This document shows positions 1 through 9,061 of a DNA stretch of 64,000 bases, in pieces. A program made the position numbers and the translations under genes. Each line of letters starts with the position of its first letter. The first letter of the stretch is position 1. The stretch spans positions 1 to 64,000 of the forward strand of contig JAHDCX010000011.1 in the NCBI GenBank assembly GCA_020629635.1, given 5' to 3'. The stretch comes from Acidimicrobiales bacterium (GTDB lineage: Bacteria; Actinomycetota; Acidimicrobiia; Acidimicrobiales; SHLQ01). Under the pieces are notes generated by a model. The model ran no database searches. It had not been told where the DNA came from and saw only the letters and a program-made list of their open reading frames with translations.

Positions 1-833
1 CCGCGGCGGAGTTCGGGGAGGTCGTCGAAGTCGGGGTCGCGGCCTTCGAGTTTGGCGCCGAACGCTTCCATCATGTCCGTCGGCTGGAACATGCCGGTCT
101 GCCAGGTGGCGATGTACTGCAGGGAGTCGGCGACGCTGTGGTCGCGGGTGTAGTTGATCATTTCCTTGGTGCCGTGGACGGCGAGCGGCGACTTGGCGGC
201 GATCATTGCTGCGATCTCCATGACCGCGCCGAGCATGGTGTCGTGGTCGGCGTACACCTCGTTGACCAGGCCGATCTCTTTCGCCCGCTGGGCGGGTAGC
301 CGTTCGCCGGTGTAGGCGAGCTGGCGCGCAATGCCTTCGGGGATGAGCTTGGGAAGGCGTTGGAGCGTGCCGACATCGGCGGTCATCCCGATGTTGATTT
401 CCTCGATACTGAAGAACGCGTCTTCGGTGGCGTAGCGACAATCGGCCGCGGTGACCATGTCGACCGCTCCCCCGACCACGCCGCCCTGCATGGCGACGAG
501 CACGGGCATCCGCGCTCGTTCGAACGCGGTGAACGTGTCCTGCAGATGCAGCACGTTGTACCGGAAGTTCGCTCGAGCGCGACCGACCTCGATGTCACTG
601 TTGTTGCCGAGGTCGGCGCTGGTGAAGACCGACAGGTCCATGCCTGCCGAGAAGTGGCGTCCAGTTGAGGACACGACGATCACTCGGGAGGCGCCGCGGT
701 CGGAGATCTCGTTGACGAGTTGGGGAAGCTCCCGCCAGAAGTCCGGCGTCATCGTGTTGAGCTCGTCCGGACGGTTGAGGACGATGTGGGCGATCTTGTC
801 GGTCTCGGTGACCTCGAAGCACTGCGAACCCAT
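1..833 (-). CDS. Enoyl-CoA hydratase/isomerase, dienoyl-CoA isomerase-like (3' end outside window)
   Basis: Crotonase-fold enzyme acting on acyl-CoA thioesters in fatty-acid degradation. The ATG at 833 opens MGSQCFEVTETDKIAHIVLNR, followed by the oxyanion-hole region FSAGMDLS and then GGAVDMVTAADCRYA. The stretch FFSIEEINIGMTADVGTLQR carries Glu and Asp spaced as in the delta3,5-delta2,4-dienoyl-CoA isomerase ECH1 (family knowledge), so isomerase activity is more likely than simple hydration. It continues through GAKLEGRDPDF to the left edge without a stop, so only the last few residues are missing. The start lies 2 nt after the stop of the diiron gene, implying one transcript with it and the TetR gene. 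Confidence 0.9.
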   Translation of the reverse strand, partial: MGSQCFEVTETDKIAHIVLNRPDELNTMTPDFWRELPQLVNEISDRGASRVIVVSSTGRHFSAGMDLSVFTSADLGNNSDIEVGRARANFRYNVLHLQDTFTAFERARMPVLVAMQGGVVGGAVDMVTAADCRYATEDAFFSIEEINIGMTADVGTLQRLPKLIPEGIARQLAYTGERLPAQRAKEIGLVNEVYADHDTMLGAVMEIAAMIAAKSPLAVHGTKEMINYTRDHSVADSLQYIATWQTGMFQPTDMMEAFGAKLEGRDPDFDDLPELRR

Positions 834-835
834 GC

Positions 836-1954
836 TCAGGCGGCCTCGACGGGGTTCTCGGTGATGTCGAAGTCGACGTATTCCTCGCTGGTGTCCTCGT
901 GATGCTCGAACTCGATCACGCCGATGTCGGTGAAGCGATCCCGAAGCCAGCCGTCGCCGGCGTCGAGCAGTCCGAGCTTGCGACAGTTGGGCACGATCTT
1001 GGCGAAGAGCAGCCGCTGGAAGGCCTTGAGCTCCCAGGGCATGTCGAGCATGTGCTTGACCATGTCGTACTCGTCGACCCCGAGATTCTGCCAGACCTCT
1101 TGTCGCATGAAGCGGTCACGCATCCGCAGCGCGGCGTCGAAGGCGAACTCCTGGCGCTCGCGGATCTCGGCTGCGGTGAAGCCGTCGTACACCTCTTGCA
1201 GGCTGAGCACGCCGAAGGCGACGTGACGGGCCTCATCGGACATGACGTACCGAAGCAGTTGCTTGAGGAGCGGTTCGTTGGTCATGCCGTGCATGAAGCC
1301 GAACGCGGCGAGCGCCAGACCCTCGACCATGATCTGCATGCCCAGGTAGGTCATGTCCCAGCGGCTGTCGTTGATGATGTCGTCGAGCAGCAGCCGCAGA
1401 TGGGGGTTGATCGGATACGGTCCGCCCAGCTTCTCGTGGGTGTAGCGGGCGAAGACCTCGACGTGGCGGGCTTCGTCGACAACCTGCGTGGCGGCGTAGT
1501 ACTTCGCGTCGATCCACGGCACGGTCTCGACGATCTTGGCGGTGCACAGCAGCGCGCCCTGCTCGCCGTGCATGAACTGGCTGAGGCTCCACTTGAACGA
1601 CTCGAGGTTGACCTCGTGGCGTTGCGCGTCGTTCATGCCCTTGAGCGGACTGTTCTCGTGGTCGAAGAAGTACTCGATCTCGAGCGGGTCCGAGACCGGC
1701 TCGAAGGCGTCGAGGTCGACCTCGGTCTCCCATGGCAGGTCGGTGGTGCCGTTCCATTGCGACCGCTTGGCCTTCTCGTACAGCTTGTCGAGCGCAGCTC
1801 GTTGGCCCTTGCCGTAGTCCCAGGTGAACAATGCGTCGGCGTTGTCCTTGACCGCGTGGACGACCTCGTCGGGGTCGACGTTGGCTTTGGCGATCTCGAG
1901 GATGCGGTCCGGATCGTTGAGGTCGATGCCGTGCGGGTTTTCGGTGATGGTCAT
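836..1954 (-). CDS. Ferritin-like diiron protein
   Basis: A 372-residue all-helical protein with two diiron-type motifs, DEARHVEVFARY near residue 160 and SDEARHVAFG near residue 240. Each is preceded by a helix Glu (EQGALL; MVEGLALAAFG). This E..DExxH duplication is the metal site of ferritin-like oxidases and oxygenases such as R2-like or AurF-like proteins; the substrate cannot be read from sequence. It lies between a TetR regulator 31 nt upstream and a dienoyl-CoA-isomerase-like crotonase 2 nt downstream, which suggests lipid or acyl-CoA oxidation under TetR control (inference). The ATG at 1954 follows a purine-rich stretch. Confidence 0.85.
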   Translation of the reverse strand: MTITENPHGIDLNDPDRILEIAKANVDPDEVVHAVKDNADALFTWDYGKGQRAALDKLYEKAKRSQWNGTTDLPWETEVDLDAFEPVSDPLEIEYFFDHENSPLKGMNDAQRHEVNLESFKWSLSQFMHGEQGALLCTAKIVETVPWIDAKYYAATQVVDEARHVEVFARYTHEKLGGPYPINPHLRLLLDDIINDSRWDMTYLGMQIMVEGLALAAFGFMHGMTNEPLLKQLLRYVMSDEARHVAFGVLSLQEVYDGFTAAEIRERQEFAFDAALRMRDRFMRQEVWQNLGVDEYDMVKHMLDMPWELKAFQRLLFAKIVPNCRKLGLLDAGDGWLRDRFTDIGVIEFEHHEDTSEEYVDFDITENPVEAA

Positions 1955-1985
1955 CGCTGGGCCTTTCAGCGGATTCGGGACGGGG

Positions 1986-2591
1986 TCAGGGTGAGGTCTG
2001 GCGGGGCGCGGCTGCGCCGACGACGACGTCGATCACGTTGTTCCACTCATCGGCACCCGGAGGCGTCCTCTGGATGAGTTGACCAACTTTCACGCCGAGG
2101 CCGAGCGAGGCGGCGAAATGCACGATGGCCGCAGTGTCGAGCGACGAGTCGATCGCGCCGTCCGCCTTGCCCTGCTCGACGAGCTTGGCGAGACGTGATT
2201 CGTCGTCTTCGAATGTTCGGCGAATGACGTCGGCGAGCTCGGGGTCACGACGGCTCGCCACGATGCCTTCGAGCAGGAGCCAGCCGTTGGAGTGGTCCAT
2301 CTCGAAGAGGTTGGTGCCGAGCAGGTGCAGCAGATCGGCGCCGCCACCCGGCGCCTCCGGGAGGAATGCCTCGATCTGTTCGACGAGCGCGTCCCCGAGG
2401 GCATCGGCGAGCAGGTCGGCCTTCCCGCGGTAGCGGCTGTAGATCGCACCCGTGGTGACTCCGGCTCGACGCGCGATCTCTGCGACGGTGGCCCGGTCGT
2501 AGCCGCGTTCGGTGAAGACTTCTGCTGCAGCCGACACCAGCCGATCGCCGAGATCGCCGCGTGGCGAGACAGAGGTCGTGTCCGAGGTCAC
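1986..2591 (-). CDS. TetR-family transcriptional regulator
   Basis: A 201-residue protein with the TetR helix-turn-helix at the N-terminus (VFTERGYDRATVAEIARRAG then TTGAIYSRYRGKADLLADAL) and a C-terminal ligand domain. The start is a GTG at 2591, immediately downstream of an AT-rich imperfect palindrome (2596-2616) that could be its own operator. It is first in a minus-strand group with the diiron protein and crotonase, so it probably represses those genes in response to an acyl-CoA or similar ligand (inference from context). The gene upstream on the same strand, a PfkB kinase, stops 40 nt away. Confidence 0.88.
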   Translation of the reverse strand: MTSDTTSVSPRGDLGDRLVSAAAEVFTERGYDRATVAEIARRAGVTTGAIYSRYRGKADLLADALGDALVEQIEAFLPEAPGGGADLLHLLGTNLFEMDHSNGWLLLEGIVASRRDPELADVIRRTFEDDESRLAKLVEQGKADGAIDSSLDTAAIVHFAASLGLGVKVGQLIQRTPPGADEWNNVIDVVVGAAAPRQTSP

Positions 2592-2595
2592 ACTT

Positions 2596-2616
2596 CGACA
2601 ATAACGATCATTATCG
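2596..2616. promoter_or_regulatory. Candidate TetR operator, 21-bp imperfect palindrome
   Basis: An AT-rich dyad in an otherwise GC-rich region, with half-sites CGANAAT / ATTNTCG; 15 of 21 positions are symmetric. It sits 5 nt upstream of the GTG start of the TetR gene and 15 nt from the end of the kinase gene. Position and symmetry suggest autoregulation, but no experimental consensus supports it. Confidence 0.45.
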
Positions 2617-2631
2617 AGGTGTCAAGCGCGC

Positions 2632-3654
2632 TCAGCCGCAGAAGGTCTGCAGCGGCTGGCGCGGACGCGCGCCGATGTGGGTGATGATCTCGGCGGCGGC
2701 GCAACTGCCCATCGCACCGGCACGAGCCAGGTCGATCCCCTGGGCCAGACCGGCGAGCACGCCCGCGGCATACAGGTCGCCGGCACCCGTCGTGTCGATT
2801 CGCTTGTCGACCTCCACGACTGGGACGTCGATCACCTCGGACGGCGTCACGATCATCGAACCCTGCCGCCCTCGGGTGATGCATGCCGTCTCCGTGAGCG
2901 AACGAAGGCCCTCGACCACCGCCGCATCGTCGTCGGTGTCCAACAACGAACGCGCCTCGTCGATGTTGCCGAACAACAGATCGACGCGATCCGCGATCAA
3001 CGTCAGCCATTCTTCCTTGTGGCGGTCGACCGCAAAGCTGTCCGAGAGGGTCAGCGACGCGGTCACGCCATTGGCCCGAGCGATGTCCATGGCATGGCGA
3101 ATGGCGGCCTTCGCCTCCTCCAGATCCCACAGATATCCCTCGCAGTAGAGCACCGTGGCGCCCGCCACCAACGACTCGTCGACGTCGTCGACGGTCAGCA
3201 CCGACGACGCGCCGAGGAAGGTGTTCATCGTCCGTTGCCCATCGGGGGTCACCTGAATGAGACAGCGCGCCGTCGCTGGCCCGGATGCCGCAGGCGCGAC
3301 GTCGTACGCGACACCGGCGGCGCGAAGGTCTTCGATGAAGACCGCACCGAGCGTGTCGTCGCGAACCTTTCCGATGTAGGCCGCCGATGAACCGAACGAC
3401 GCGACACCGACCATCGTGTTGGCCGCCGACCCGCCCGATTCCTTGAGCCCACCGAGCATCAGACTCGTCAGCTCTTCGGCGCGAGGCTCGTCGATCAGGG
3501 TCATCGCACCCTTGTTCAAGCCCCACTCGTCGATTGCCGAATCATCGACCTGCCCGATGACATCGACAATCGCATTTCCAACACCGACCACTTGACTGTT
3601 TGCCACGGGGGGCGAGGGTAGCATTCGGGCCTTCGGCGACCCCTCGCCGACCAC
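2632..3654 (-). CDS. PfkB-family carbohydrate/nucleoside kinase (adenosine-kinase-like)
   Basis: Ribokinase-fold kinase. GVGNAIVDVIGQVDD opens the substrate domain, GGSAANTMVGVASFG gives the first PfkB signature, and DTTGAGDLYAAGVLAG holds the anion hole and catalytic Asp. The order resembles bacterial adenosine kinase-like proteins more than fructokinases, but the substrate is not certain. The start is ambiguous: the farthest start is at 3654, an ATG lies near 3624 and a GTG (VANSQVVGVG) soon after. Homologues usually begin close to the last of these. The gene is divergent from the small ORF and phosphoesterase on the plus strand. Confidence 0.85.
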   Translation of the reverse strand: MVGEGSPKARMLPSPPVANSQVVGVGNAIVDVIGQVDDSAIDEWGLNKGAMTLIDEPRAEELTSLMLGGLKESGGSAANTMVGVASFGSSAAYIGKVRDDTLGAVFIEDLRAAGVAYDVAPAASGPATARCLIQVTPDGQRTMNTFLGASSVLTVDDVDESLVAGATVLYCEGYLWDLEEAKAAIRHAMDIARANGVTASLTLSDSFAVDRHKEEWLTLIADRVDLLFGNIDEARSLLDTDDDAAVVEGLRSLTETACITRGRQGSMIVTPSEVIDVPVVEVDKRIDTTGAGDLYAAGVLAGLAQGIDLARAGAMGSCAAAEIITHIGARPRQPLQTFCG

Positions 3655-3665
3655 AGGAGCGACAC

Positions 3666-3764
3666 GTGTCTGAGACCAACTCCCACCAACGGTCGTCCCT
3701 CGAACGACTCTTGGTCAACGCCGCGTTCCGGACCCGCGCCCGCACGGCTCTTTCGTCGGACTGA
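3666..3764 (+). CDS. Small 32-residue hypothetical protein
   Basis: A short GTG-initiated frame (begins MSETNSHQRSSLERLLVNAA, ends ALSSD) with a clear AGGAG ribosome-binding site six bases upstream. It stops nine bases before the GTG of the metallophosphoesterase. The sequence is polar with one amphipathic stretch. It could be a real small protein or a leader peptide coupling translation to the next gene. No family was recognised. Confidence 0.4.
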   Translation: MSETNSHQRSSLERLLVNAAFRTRARTALSSD

Positions 3765-3773
3765 GCGGCGCTC

Positions 3774-4910
3774 GTGACCGGACGCTCGGCGCCGTTCAGC
3801 CGACTCGAACCGGTGACGGTCTTCGCGGTCGACGATCGCTCCATACAGATCAGCGCCCGCAACCTCGCCCGATCGACGGCGGACGTCACCATTCGTGGGG
3901 CTGGCTTCGAGCGCCAGTTGACGGCGCCCGTGTCCGCCGGCGCAGCGGTCTTCACGGTTGACGGACTCACGCCGGACACCCACTTCGAGCTCACCGTCGA
4001 CCATCACCCGGCCGTCACTGCACGGACGGTGCACGACCTCGGCCCGGTCCTGGGTCGGGCGGCAACGATCTCGGACGTGCATCTGGGTCTCGACGACTTC
4101 GGGATCCTGCATCGGATCACCGATCCGGCGGGACCCCACGAACGCCCGTCCACCTACCGATGCGCCGCTGCAGCGATCGGCGAAGCGCTCGACTGGGGCG
4201 CGGAACTGTTGATCGTCAAGGGCGACCTCACCAACGAAGGCCAACGCGACGAGTGGGACCTGGCGGCGGCGCTGCTCGAGAACGTGCCGGTGCCAGTGCT
4301 GTTCGCGCCCGGCAATCACGACTGGCTCCGCAAACGAGACCTCGACCCGACGAGGGCGCCCGTCCCGAGCAATGCCAGCGGCGGCGTGCTCGCCACCGAA
4401 CTCGCAGGTGTGCGGATCATCACGGCCGACACGTCGGTGCCGGGCTGGGGTTTCGGACGGCTTCGACCCCGCGTCGACGACATCATCGAACACTGCGACC
4501 CCGATGTCCCGACATTCCTCGCCATTCACCACAATCTCCAACGCACACCCGTGCTGTGGTTCTGGCCACCCGGCATCGCGTCGCCCGAGGTCGGCTCGTG
4601 TCTGACCGCGCTCGCCGCCCACACACCCAGCCTGTTCGTCACGTCCGGGCACACGCACCGAAACCGTTCGCATCGCCTCGGCCCCGGACGACGCGTCACG
4701 TTCACCGAAGTTGCGGCAACGTCGGACCACCCCGGCGTCTGGGGCGCCTACACCTTCCATGCCAACGGGATCCGCCAATGCGCGCGGCGTATCGAAGATC
4801 CCGATGCCCTGGTCTGGCTGGAACGGACCGCACGGGGCGTCGGGGGCCTCTGGCCACGCTGGTCACAAGGGCGCCTCGGCGACCGGTGCATCGATCATCG
4901 CTTCGACTGA
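3774..4910 (+). CDS. Calcineurin-like metallophosphoesterase
   Basis: A 378-residue protein with an N-terminal beta-rich domain (about residues 1-90, fibronectin-like) followed by a metallophosphoesterase core. All metal-binding blocks are present in order: ISDVHLG, KGDLTNEG, APGNHDW, AIHHN and TSGHTHRN. The family hydrolyses phosphodiesters or phosphomonoesters with two metal ions; the substrate is unknown. No signal peptide is visible, so it is likely cytoplasmic. The GTG start was chosen because upstream codons in frame belong to the preceding small ORF region. Confidence 0.87.
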   Translation: MTGRSAPFSRLEPVTVFAVDDRSIQISARNLARSTADVTIRGAGFERQLTAPVSAGAAVFTVDGLTPDTHFELTVDHHPAVTARTVHDLGPVLGRAATISDVHLGLDDFGILHRITDPAGPHERPSTYRCAAAAIGEALDWGAELLIVKGDLTNEGQRDEWDLAAALLENVPVPVLFAPGNHDWLRKRDLDPTRAPVPSNASGGVLATELAGVRIITADTSVPGWGFGRLRPRVDDIIEHCDPDVPTFLAIHHNLQRTPVLWFWPPGIASPEVGSCLTALAAHTPSLFVTSGHTHRNRSHRLGPGRRVTFTEVAATSDHPGVWGAYTFHANGIRQCARRIEDPDALVWLERTARGVGGLWPRWSQGRLGDRCIDHRFD

Positions 4911-4936
4911 TCTCCGACGTCTCCTACGCTCATCGC

Positions 4937-6193
4937 ATGCGTCTCGACTTCGAACCCGCTCAGGTCCGCGTCCTCGGCTCGCTCATCGAGAAGGAGTCCA
5001 CCACCCCGGACCAGTACCCGCTCAGCACCAACGCGCTCCGCAGTGCGTGCAATCAGAAGACGAGCCGCGACCCGGTGATGGACCTCGCCGAACGTGACGT
5101 CGATGCCGCTGTGCTGGCACTGCGCGAACGTGGCCTCGTTCGATCATCCAAGCCCACCGGGTCGAGGGCCTGGAAGCACCGGCACGTGATCGATGAGACC
5201 CTTCCGCTTCCACCAGACCAGCGCGCGGTCCTGGCCGTCTTGATGCTTCGAGGGCGCCAGACGCCGGGCGAACTCCGGACGCGTACCGAACGCCTGCACC
5301 CCTTCGAATCGCTCGACGACGTCGAAGCGGCCCTCGCCGGCCTCCGGTCACACGAGCCGAGCCTCGTCCACAACCTCGGCCGGTCGACTGGCCAGAGCCA
5401 GGATCGTTGGGAACACCTGCTCTCGAGCGAGGCCGAAACGCCCGAGAGCCGCGCGCGCCGGGCGACCACGAATCGATTTGCCGAACTCCACACCGCCGGC
5501 ATGTTTGTGATGCCCAATGCATGGGACCGCGGATCGCTGCGCACCTTGGTCGAGATGGGTTTCCCGGCTGTTGCGACCACCTCGGCTGGCTACGGTCGCG
5601 TGATCGGCAAGGACGACCAGGAAGTCACGAGGGACGAACTCGTGGCTCACGTCGAGGACCTCGCCCGCTTCTCGACCGTGCCGATCAACGTCGATTCGGA
5701 ACGTCTGTACCCGGACGACCCCGGCGGCGTGACTCGATGCGTCGAACTTCTCGCGTCCGCCGGCGCCGCCGGTTGCAGTGTCGAGGACTGGAATCCGGCG
5801 ACCGAGGCGGTCGATTCGATCGACCGAGCGACCGACGCCGTCCAGGAGGCCGTGGCCGCGTGCAAGGACGCCGGACTCGTGCTCACCGCCCGCGCCGAGA
5901 ATCACCTCTACGGCATCGACGACCTCGACGACACGGTCGCGCGGCTCCGGTCGTTCGAGACCGCTGGGGCCGACGTCGTCTATGCACCGGGTCTCCGGGC
6001 CGTCGAGGAGATCGAGTTGGTGCTCTCCGAAGTGTCGGTGCCACTGAACGTTCTCGGCATCGCCGGCACGCCAGACGTCGAGACGCTCCGATCCCTGGGG
6101 GTTGGCCGAGTGTCGACGGGCTCGCTCCTTCACTCCGCCGCCATGGCGGCGGCACGAGAGACCGCAGAGAGGTTTCGACCGTCGAGCCTCTAG
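4937..6193 (+). CDS. Fusion of YceH-like (DUF480) and PEP-mutase/isocitrate-lyase-like domains
   Basis: One 418-residue frame. Residues 1 to about 160 are a full YceH/DUF480 tandem winged-helix domain (AQVRVLGSLIEKESTTPDQY, LNALRSACNQK-type region, ending DRWEHLL). Residues about 170-418 are a PEP mutase/isocitrate lyase superfamily barrel: FVMPNAWDRGSLRTL, AVATTSAGYG, SVEDWNP, TARAENHLYG and NVLGIAGTP. The barrel's usual N-terminus (RFAELHTAGMFVMPNAWD) has no start codon of its own in the linker, so this is a real translational fusion rather than two genes. Such barrels cleave or form C-C or C-P bonds of oxo-acids. The stop codon shares CTAG with the convergent gene. Confidence 0.85.
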   Translation: MRLDFEPAQVRVLGSLIEKESTTPDQYPLSTNALRSACNQKTSRDPVMDLAERDVDAAVLALRERGLVRSSKPTGSRAWKHRHVIDETLPLPPDQRAVLAVLMLRGRQTPGELRTRTERLHPFESLDDVEAALAGLRSHEPSLVHNLGRSTGQSQDRWEHLLSSEAETPESRARRATTNRFAELHTAGMFVMPNAWDRGSLRTLVEMGFPAVATTSAGYGRVIGKDDQEVTRDELVAHVEDLARFSTVPINVDSERLYPDDPGGVTRCVELLASAGAAGCSVEDWNPATEAVDSIDRATDAVQEAVAACKDAGLVLTARAENHLYGIDDLDDTVARLRSFETAGADVVYAPGLRAVEEIELVLSEVSVPLNVLGIAGTPDVETLRSLGVGRVSTGSLLHSAAMAAARETAERFRPSSL

Positions 6194-8937
6194 CGAAGCC
6201 CGGCGTCGATCCCCGCAGCGAGACTCGCGGCGGTGACGAGTTCGGTTCCGCAGAGTTCGACCTCGACCGAGTTCGCTCGACGATCGTCGGTGTTGATCAC
6301 ACTCCAGTGTTCGATACGGACTTTGCCAGTCACCGGCGCCGTCACTCGCAACGTGCCCAGGCCTTCAGGCGTAGGCCCGAATCGCTCGTCACCGATCACG
6401 ACGTACACCTGCTCATGGGGCTGCTGAGGCGACTCGCCCGGCTCGGTCGTCGTGACCACGAGCTCGGATCCCGCCATGGCAACCAGACCGGTGTCCCAGA
6501 CGGTTTCGCCACCACGGAACAGGCGTGGCCCCGCAATCACGGCCGGGCAGGTGTGCACGACGGGAATCGACAGCTCCGAGCCGCACCAGGCGAACTCGAC
6601 AGAGTTGGCTCGTCGATCATCGGGGTGGTGAATCGACCAGTGCTCGAAGCTGACCGGACCACCGGCCTCGACGACGAACTCCAGCTCGCCGAGTCCGACC
6701 GGCGTCGGGCCGTAACGGGTCTCGCCGACGACCACGTACAGCTGTTCATGCGGCTGGTCCGGTGAGTCCCCGGGCTCGGAGGTCACGACCCGAATCGTCG
6801 AGCCTGGCTCGGCATCGAGACCCGTGACGTGACGGGTCGTCCCGTAACGGTTGAGGCGCGGACCCGACAGCGTTGCGTCACAGACCGGGCCCTCGGGCAG
6901 GCCGACGTAGTGCGAGGGATCCGAATCCTCCACCATCTCGTCGGTGGGGAGCCCCGACTCGTCGAGCACGACGGCCGACACCGATCCGACATTGGCGTGA
7001 GGTCCGACGACGGCGATCGAGCGGAAGGCACACACGGTCGACTCGTCCACAGCGAGGAAGCCGATCTGGCAGACGAAACCGAGCACGTCGTCGGTGACTC
7101 GGAGCGTCATGAGGTCCGTGTTGCCCGTGTTCGTGATCTCGAAGGCCCATTCGACGGAGGCACCCTCGAGAATCTCGGGACCGGGAGCGACGTCGGCGTC
7201 GACACCATTCGTCGACTTCTCGATCTGGATGGACGGCTCCGCAACGAACGTCACGACGCCTCGATGGTGGCTGGGGTCGGAGGCCTCGATCGGCGCGCCG
7301 ATGGCGGCGCCGACGTCGTCGACGGGCTGCGCACGCACCGTGCCGACATTGCGGTAGTTGCCGGGGGCGACCACGCCGGTTGCCCGACACGTCACCGACT
7401 GATTGGGCGCGAGTCGGTCGACCGGACAGGTCACGGCGCCGAGCACCGAGTCGTCCAGTTCGACGCCGGCAAGTGTCACGTTGCCGGTGTTCGTGATCAC
7501 GTAGGAGAACTCGACGTCTTCGCCGACCTCGAGGTCGGGTCCGGGCGCCGTGTCCGCGTCGACGCCGTTGGTCGCCTTCTCGAGAGAGACGCCCGGCGCT
7601 GCGACGAATCGGATGAGACCAACGTCGAGGTCGAAGCGAGCGTCGCCGGGCTCGAGCGTTACCGTCGACGTGAGACCCGTGTCGGGATTGACGTCGCTGT
7701 CGCGCGAGTCGTCGACACCGACGTCTTGTGGCGAGAAGGTCGAGTTGCGAGGCGCCTGGACCTCGATCGCCCAGTCCCCCGGGGCGACGGTGAAGCTGTA
7801 GAGGCCGGACGGATCGGTGAGCGTGACGGCCCGAGTGATCCGGTCTGCATCGACGAGGCGGACCGTGACTCCAGCCAGGCCGACTTCGCCGTCGTCCTGA
7901 AGGCCGTTGCTGTTGACGTCGTCGAAGACCCGGTCGCCGAGTTCGGCCTCGAGGACGACTGGGACGGTTTGGGCAACGGTGACGAGCGTGTCTTCGCCGA
8001 CGGCGTCGGCGATCGAACCGGCGAAGACGTTGACGCCGAAGTCGAGCGAGGTGTCACCGTCGAGAAGTTCGGCGAAGTCGGTGATGGTGAACACGAGGTC
8101 GGGGTTTGCTGCATCCGGCGACGGAGAGCGCGCGCCGATCTGGTCGACGGGGTCGCCCCAGAAGACGGCTGCCTGCGGACCGAACTGGTGGCCGGGCAGT
8201 GCCTCGGCGAGCCGGAACGAGGACCAGTCATCGTCGGCTGGAACGCCGGCGAGGAAATCCGCGGTGCCGTCCTGATCGATGTCGAGCAGCAGGACGACAG
8301 CCTCGCCAAGCCCGACGTCTGCCGGGTCATCGCCGGCCTCGGTGTTGGCGGGCCCCCACGACGCGGGGTCGCCGTCGGCGTCGGCGTCGCCGAGTAGGCC
8401 GAACACGTTCACCCCGATGATCAGGGTGTCCGTCTCGACGTCGTAGCGGAATCGAAGGTCCTTGATGTCCCATCCCGAGACCTCGCCGTTCGGGGCGATG
8501 ATGCTCGGCTGAATTCGGCCATCGACGAGGTCGGGGATCCGGACGACGCCGGACTCGGCCCGAGGCAGGACGGCTTCGGCATCACCGGAAATCGACGAGG
8601 CCTGAAGACTGGCGACGGATACGGCACCGACAACGGTCGCGTCGGCGCGATCGGCGACGTCGGTCTCCTCGGACGCGGGCGTCGCGGCTGAGCCTTCGAC
8701 GCCCGCAGATCGACCGATGTCGGTGTCGGAACCGTCGCTGTCAGGCGAGGTTTCGACCGCACCGGCGACCTCGACCGTGATCGCGGCCGCGTCGTCGCTC
8801 GCGGAGCCGGTCGTGGAGGTCGACGATTCGTTGCCGAGTCCGAAGACGAGCAACGCCAGGGCGGCCACGCCCAACAGCAGGATTGCCGCCGTGCGAAGTC
8901 GCACCGAGCGGGTCACATTCTCGATCGTGGTCATCAC
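6190..8937 (-). CDS. Large surface protein with SdrD-B-like and DUF11-like repeats
   Basis: A 915-residue exported protein. Residues 15-37 (LRTAAILLLGVAALALLVFG) form a signal anchor, followed by an acidic low-complexity stretch. A long N-terminal region ends before an SdrD B-like Cna repeat (LGDRVFDDVNSNGLQDDGEV). Two DUF11-like modules follow, each starting KxTNGVDADxAPGP, then a tandem pair of about 110-residue C-terminal modules (PDQPHEQLYVVVG / PQQPHEQVYVVIG, each ending DDRRANSVE). No LPXTG or C-terminal membrane anchor is visible. It is probably attached by its N-terminus or secreted. The stop overlaps that of the YceH fusion gene. Confidence 0.8.
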   Translation of the reverse strand: MMTTIENVTRSVRLRTAAILLLGVAALALLVFGLGNESSTSTTGSASDDAAAITVEVAGAVETSPDSDGSDTDIGRSAGVEGSAATPASEETDVADRADATVVGAVSVASLQASSISGDAEAVLPRAESGVVRIPDLVDGRIQPSIIAPNGEVSGWDIKDLRFRYDVETDTLIIGVNVFGLLGDADADGDPASWGPANTEAGDDPADVGLGEAVVLLLDIDQDGTADFLAGVPADDDWSSFRLAEALPGHQFGPQAAVFWGDPVDQIGARSPSPDAANPDLVFTITDFAELLDGDTSLDFGVNVFAGSIADAVGEDTLVTVAQTVPVVLEAELGDRVFDDVNSNGLQDDGEVGLAGVTVRLVDADRITRAVTLTDPSGLYSFTVAPGDWAIEVQAPRNSTFSPQDVGVDDSRDSDVNPDTGLTSTVTLEPGDARFDLDVGLIRFVAAPGVSLEKATNGVDADTAPGPDLEVGEDVEFSYVITNTGNVTLAGVELDDSVLGAVTCPVDRLAPNQSVTCRATGVVAPGNYRNVGTVRAQPVDDVGAAIGAPIEASDPSHHRGVVTFVAEPSIQIEKSTNGVDADVAPGPEILEGASVEWAFEITNTGNTDLMTLRVTDDVLGFVCQIGFLAVDESTVCAFRSIAVVGPHANVGSVSAVVLDESGLPTDEMVEDSDPSHYVGLPEGPVCDATLSGPRLNRYGTTRHVTGLDAEPGSTIRVVTSEPGDSPDQPHEQLYVVVGETRYGPTPVGLGELEFVVEAGGPVSFEHWSIHHPDDRRANSVEFAWCGSELSIPVVHTCPAVIAGPRLFRGGETVWDTGLVAMAGSELVVTTTEPGESPQQPHEQVYVVIGDERFGPTPEGLGTLRVTAPVTGKVRIEHWSVINTDDRRANSVEVELCGTELVTAASLAAGIDAGLR

Positions 8938-9061
8938 AACGCTCCCTGTGGCTCTTCAGGCCATCGGGGGCCAATCGGCCGAGATCCCGAGGAGATGAGT
9001 CGTTTGGCCCATGAGCCGATCGCGAGCGGAGCCGCTTCGGCCCACGCCCTAAGGTGAGGCC

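Noticed and set aside
1983-2000. GGGGTCAGGGTGAGGTCTG resembling the type B core
   Set aside because: It lacks the inverted symmetry and the conserved flanks, so the similarity is probably chance.
899-2077. 392-residue open frame on the plus strand
   Set aside because: It is antisense to the diiron protein gene, has no family motif and reflects GC-rich codon bias on the opposite strand.
3516-4778. 420-residue minus-strand frame
   Set aside because: It lies opposite the metallophosphoesterase, which has all its motifs; the minus frame shows only Arg/Gly/Asp-rich low complexity.
6829-8397. 522-residue plus-strand frame
   Set aside because: Antisense to the large surface protein, with Asp/Arg/Val bias and no recognisable domain.
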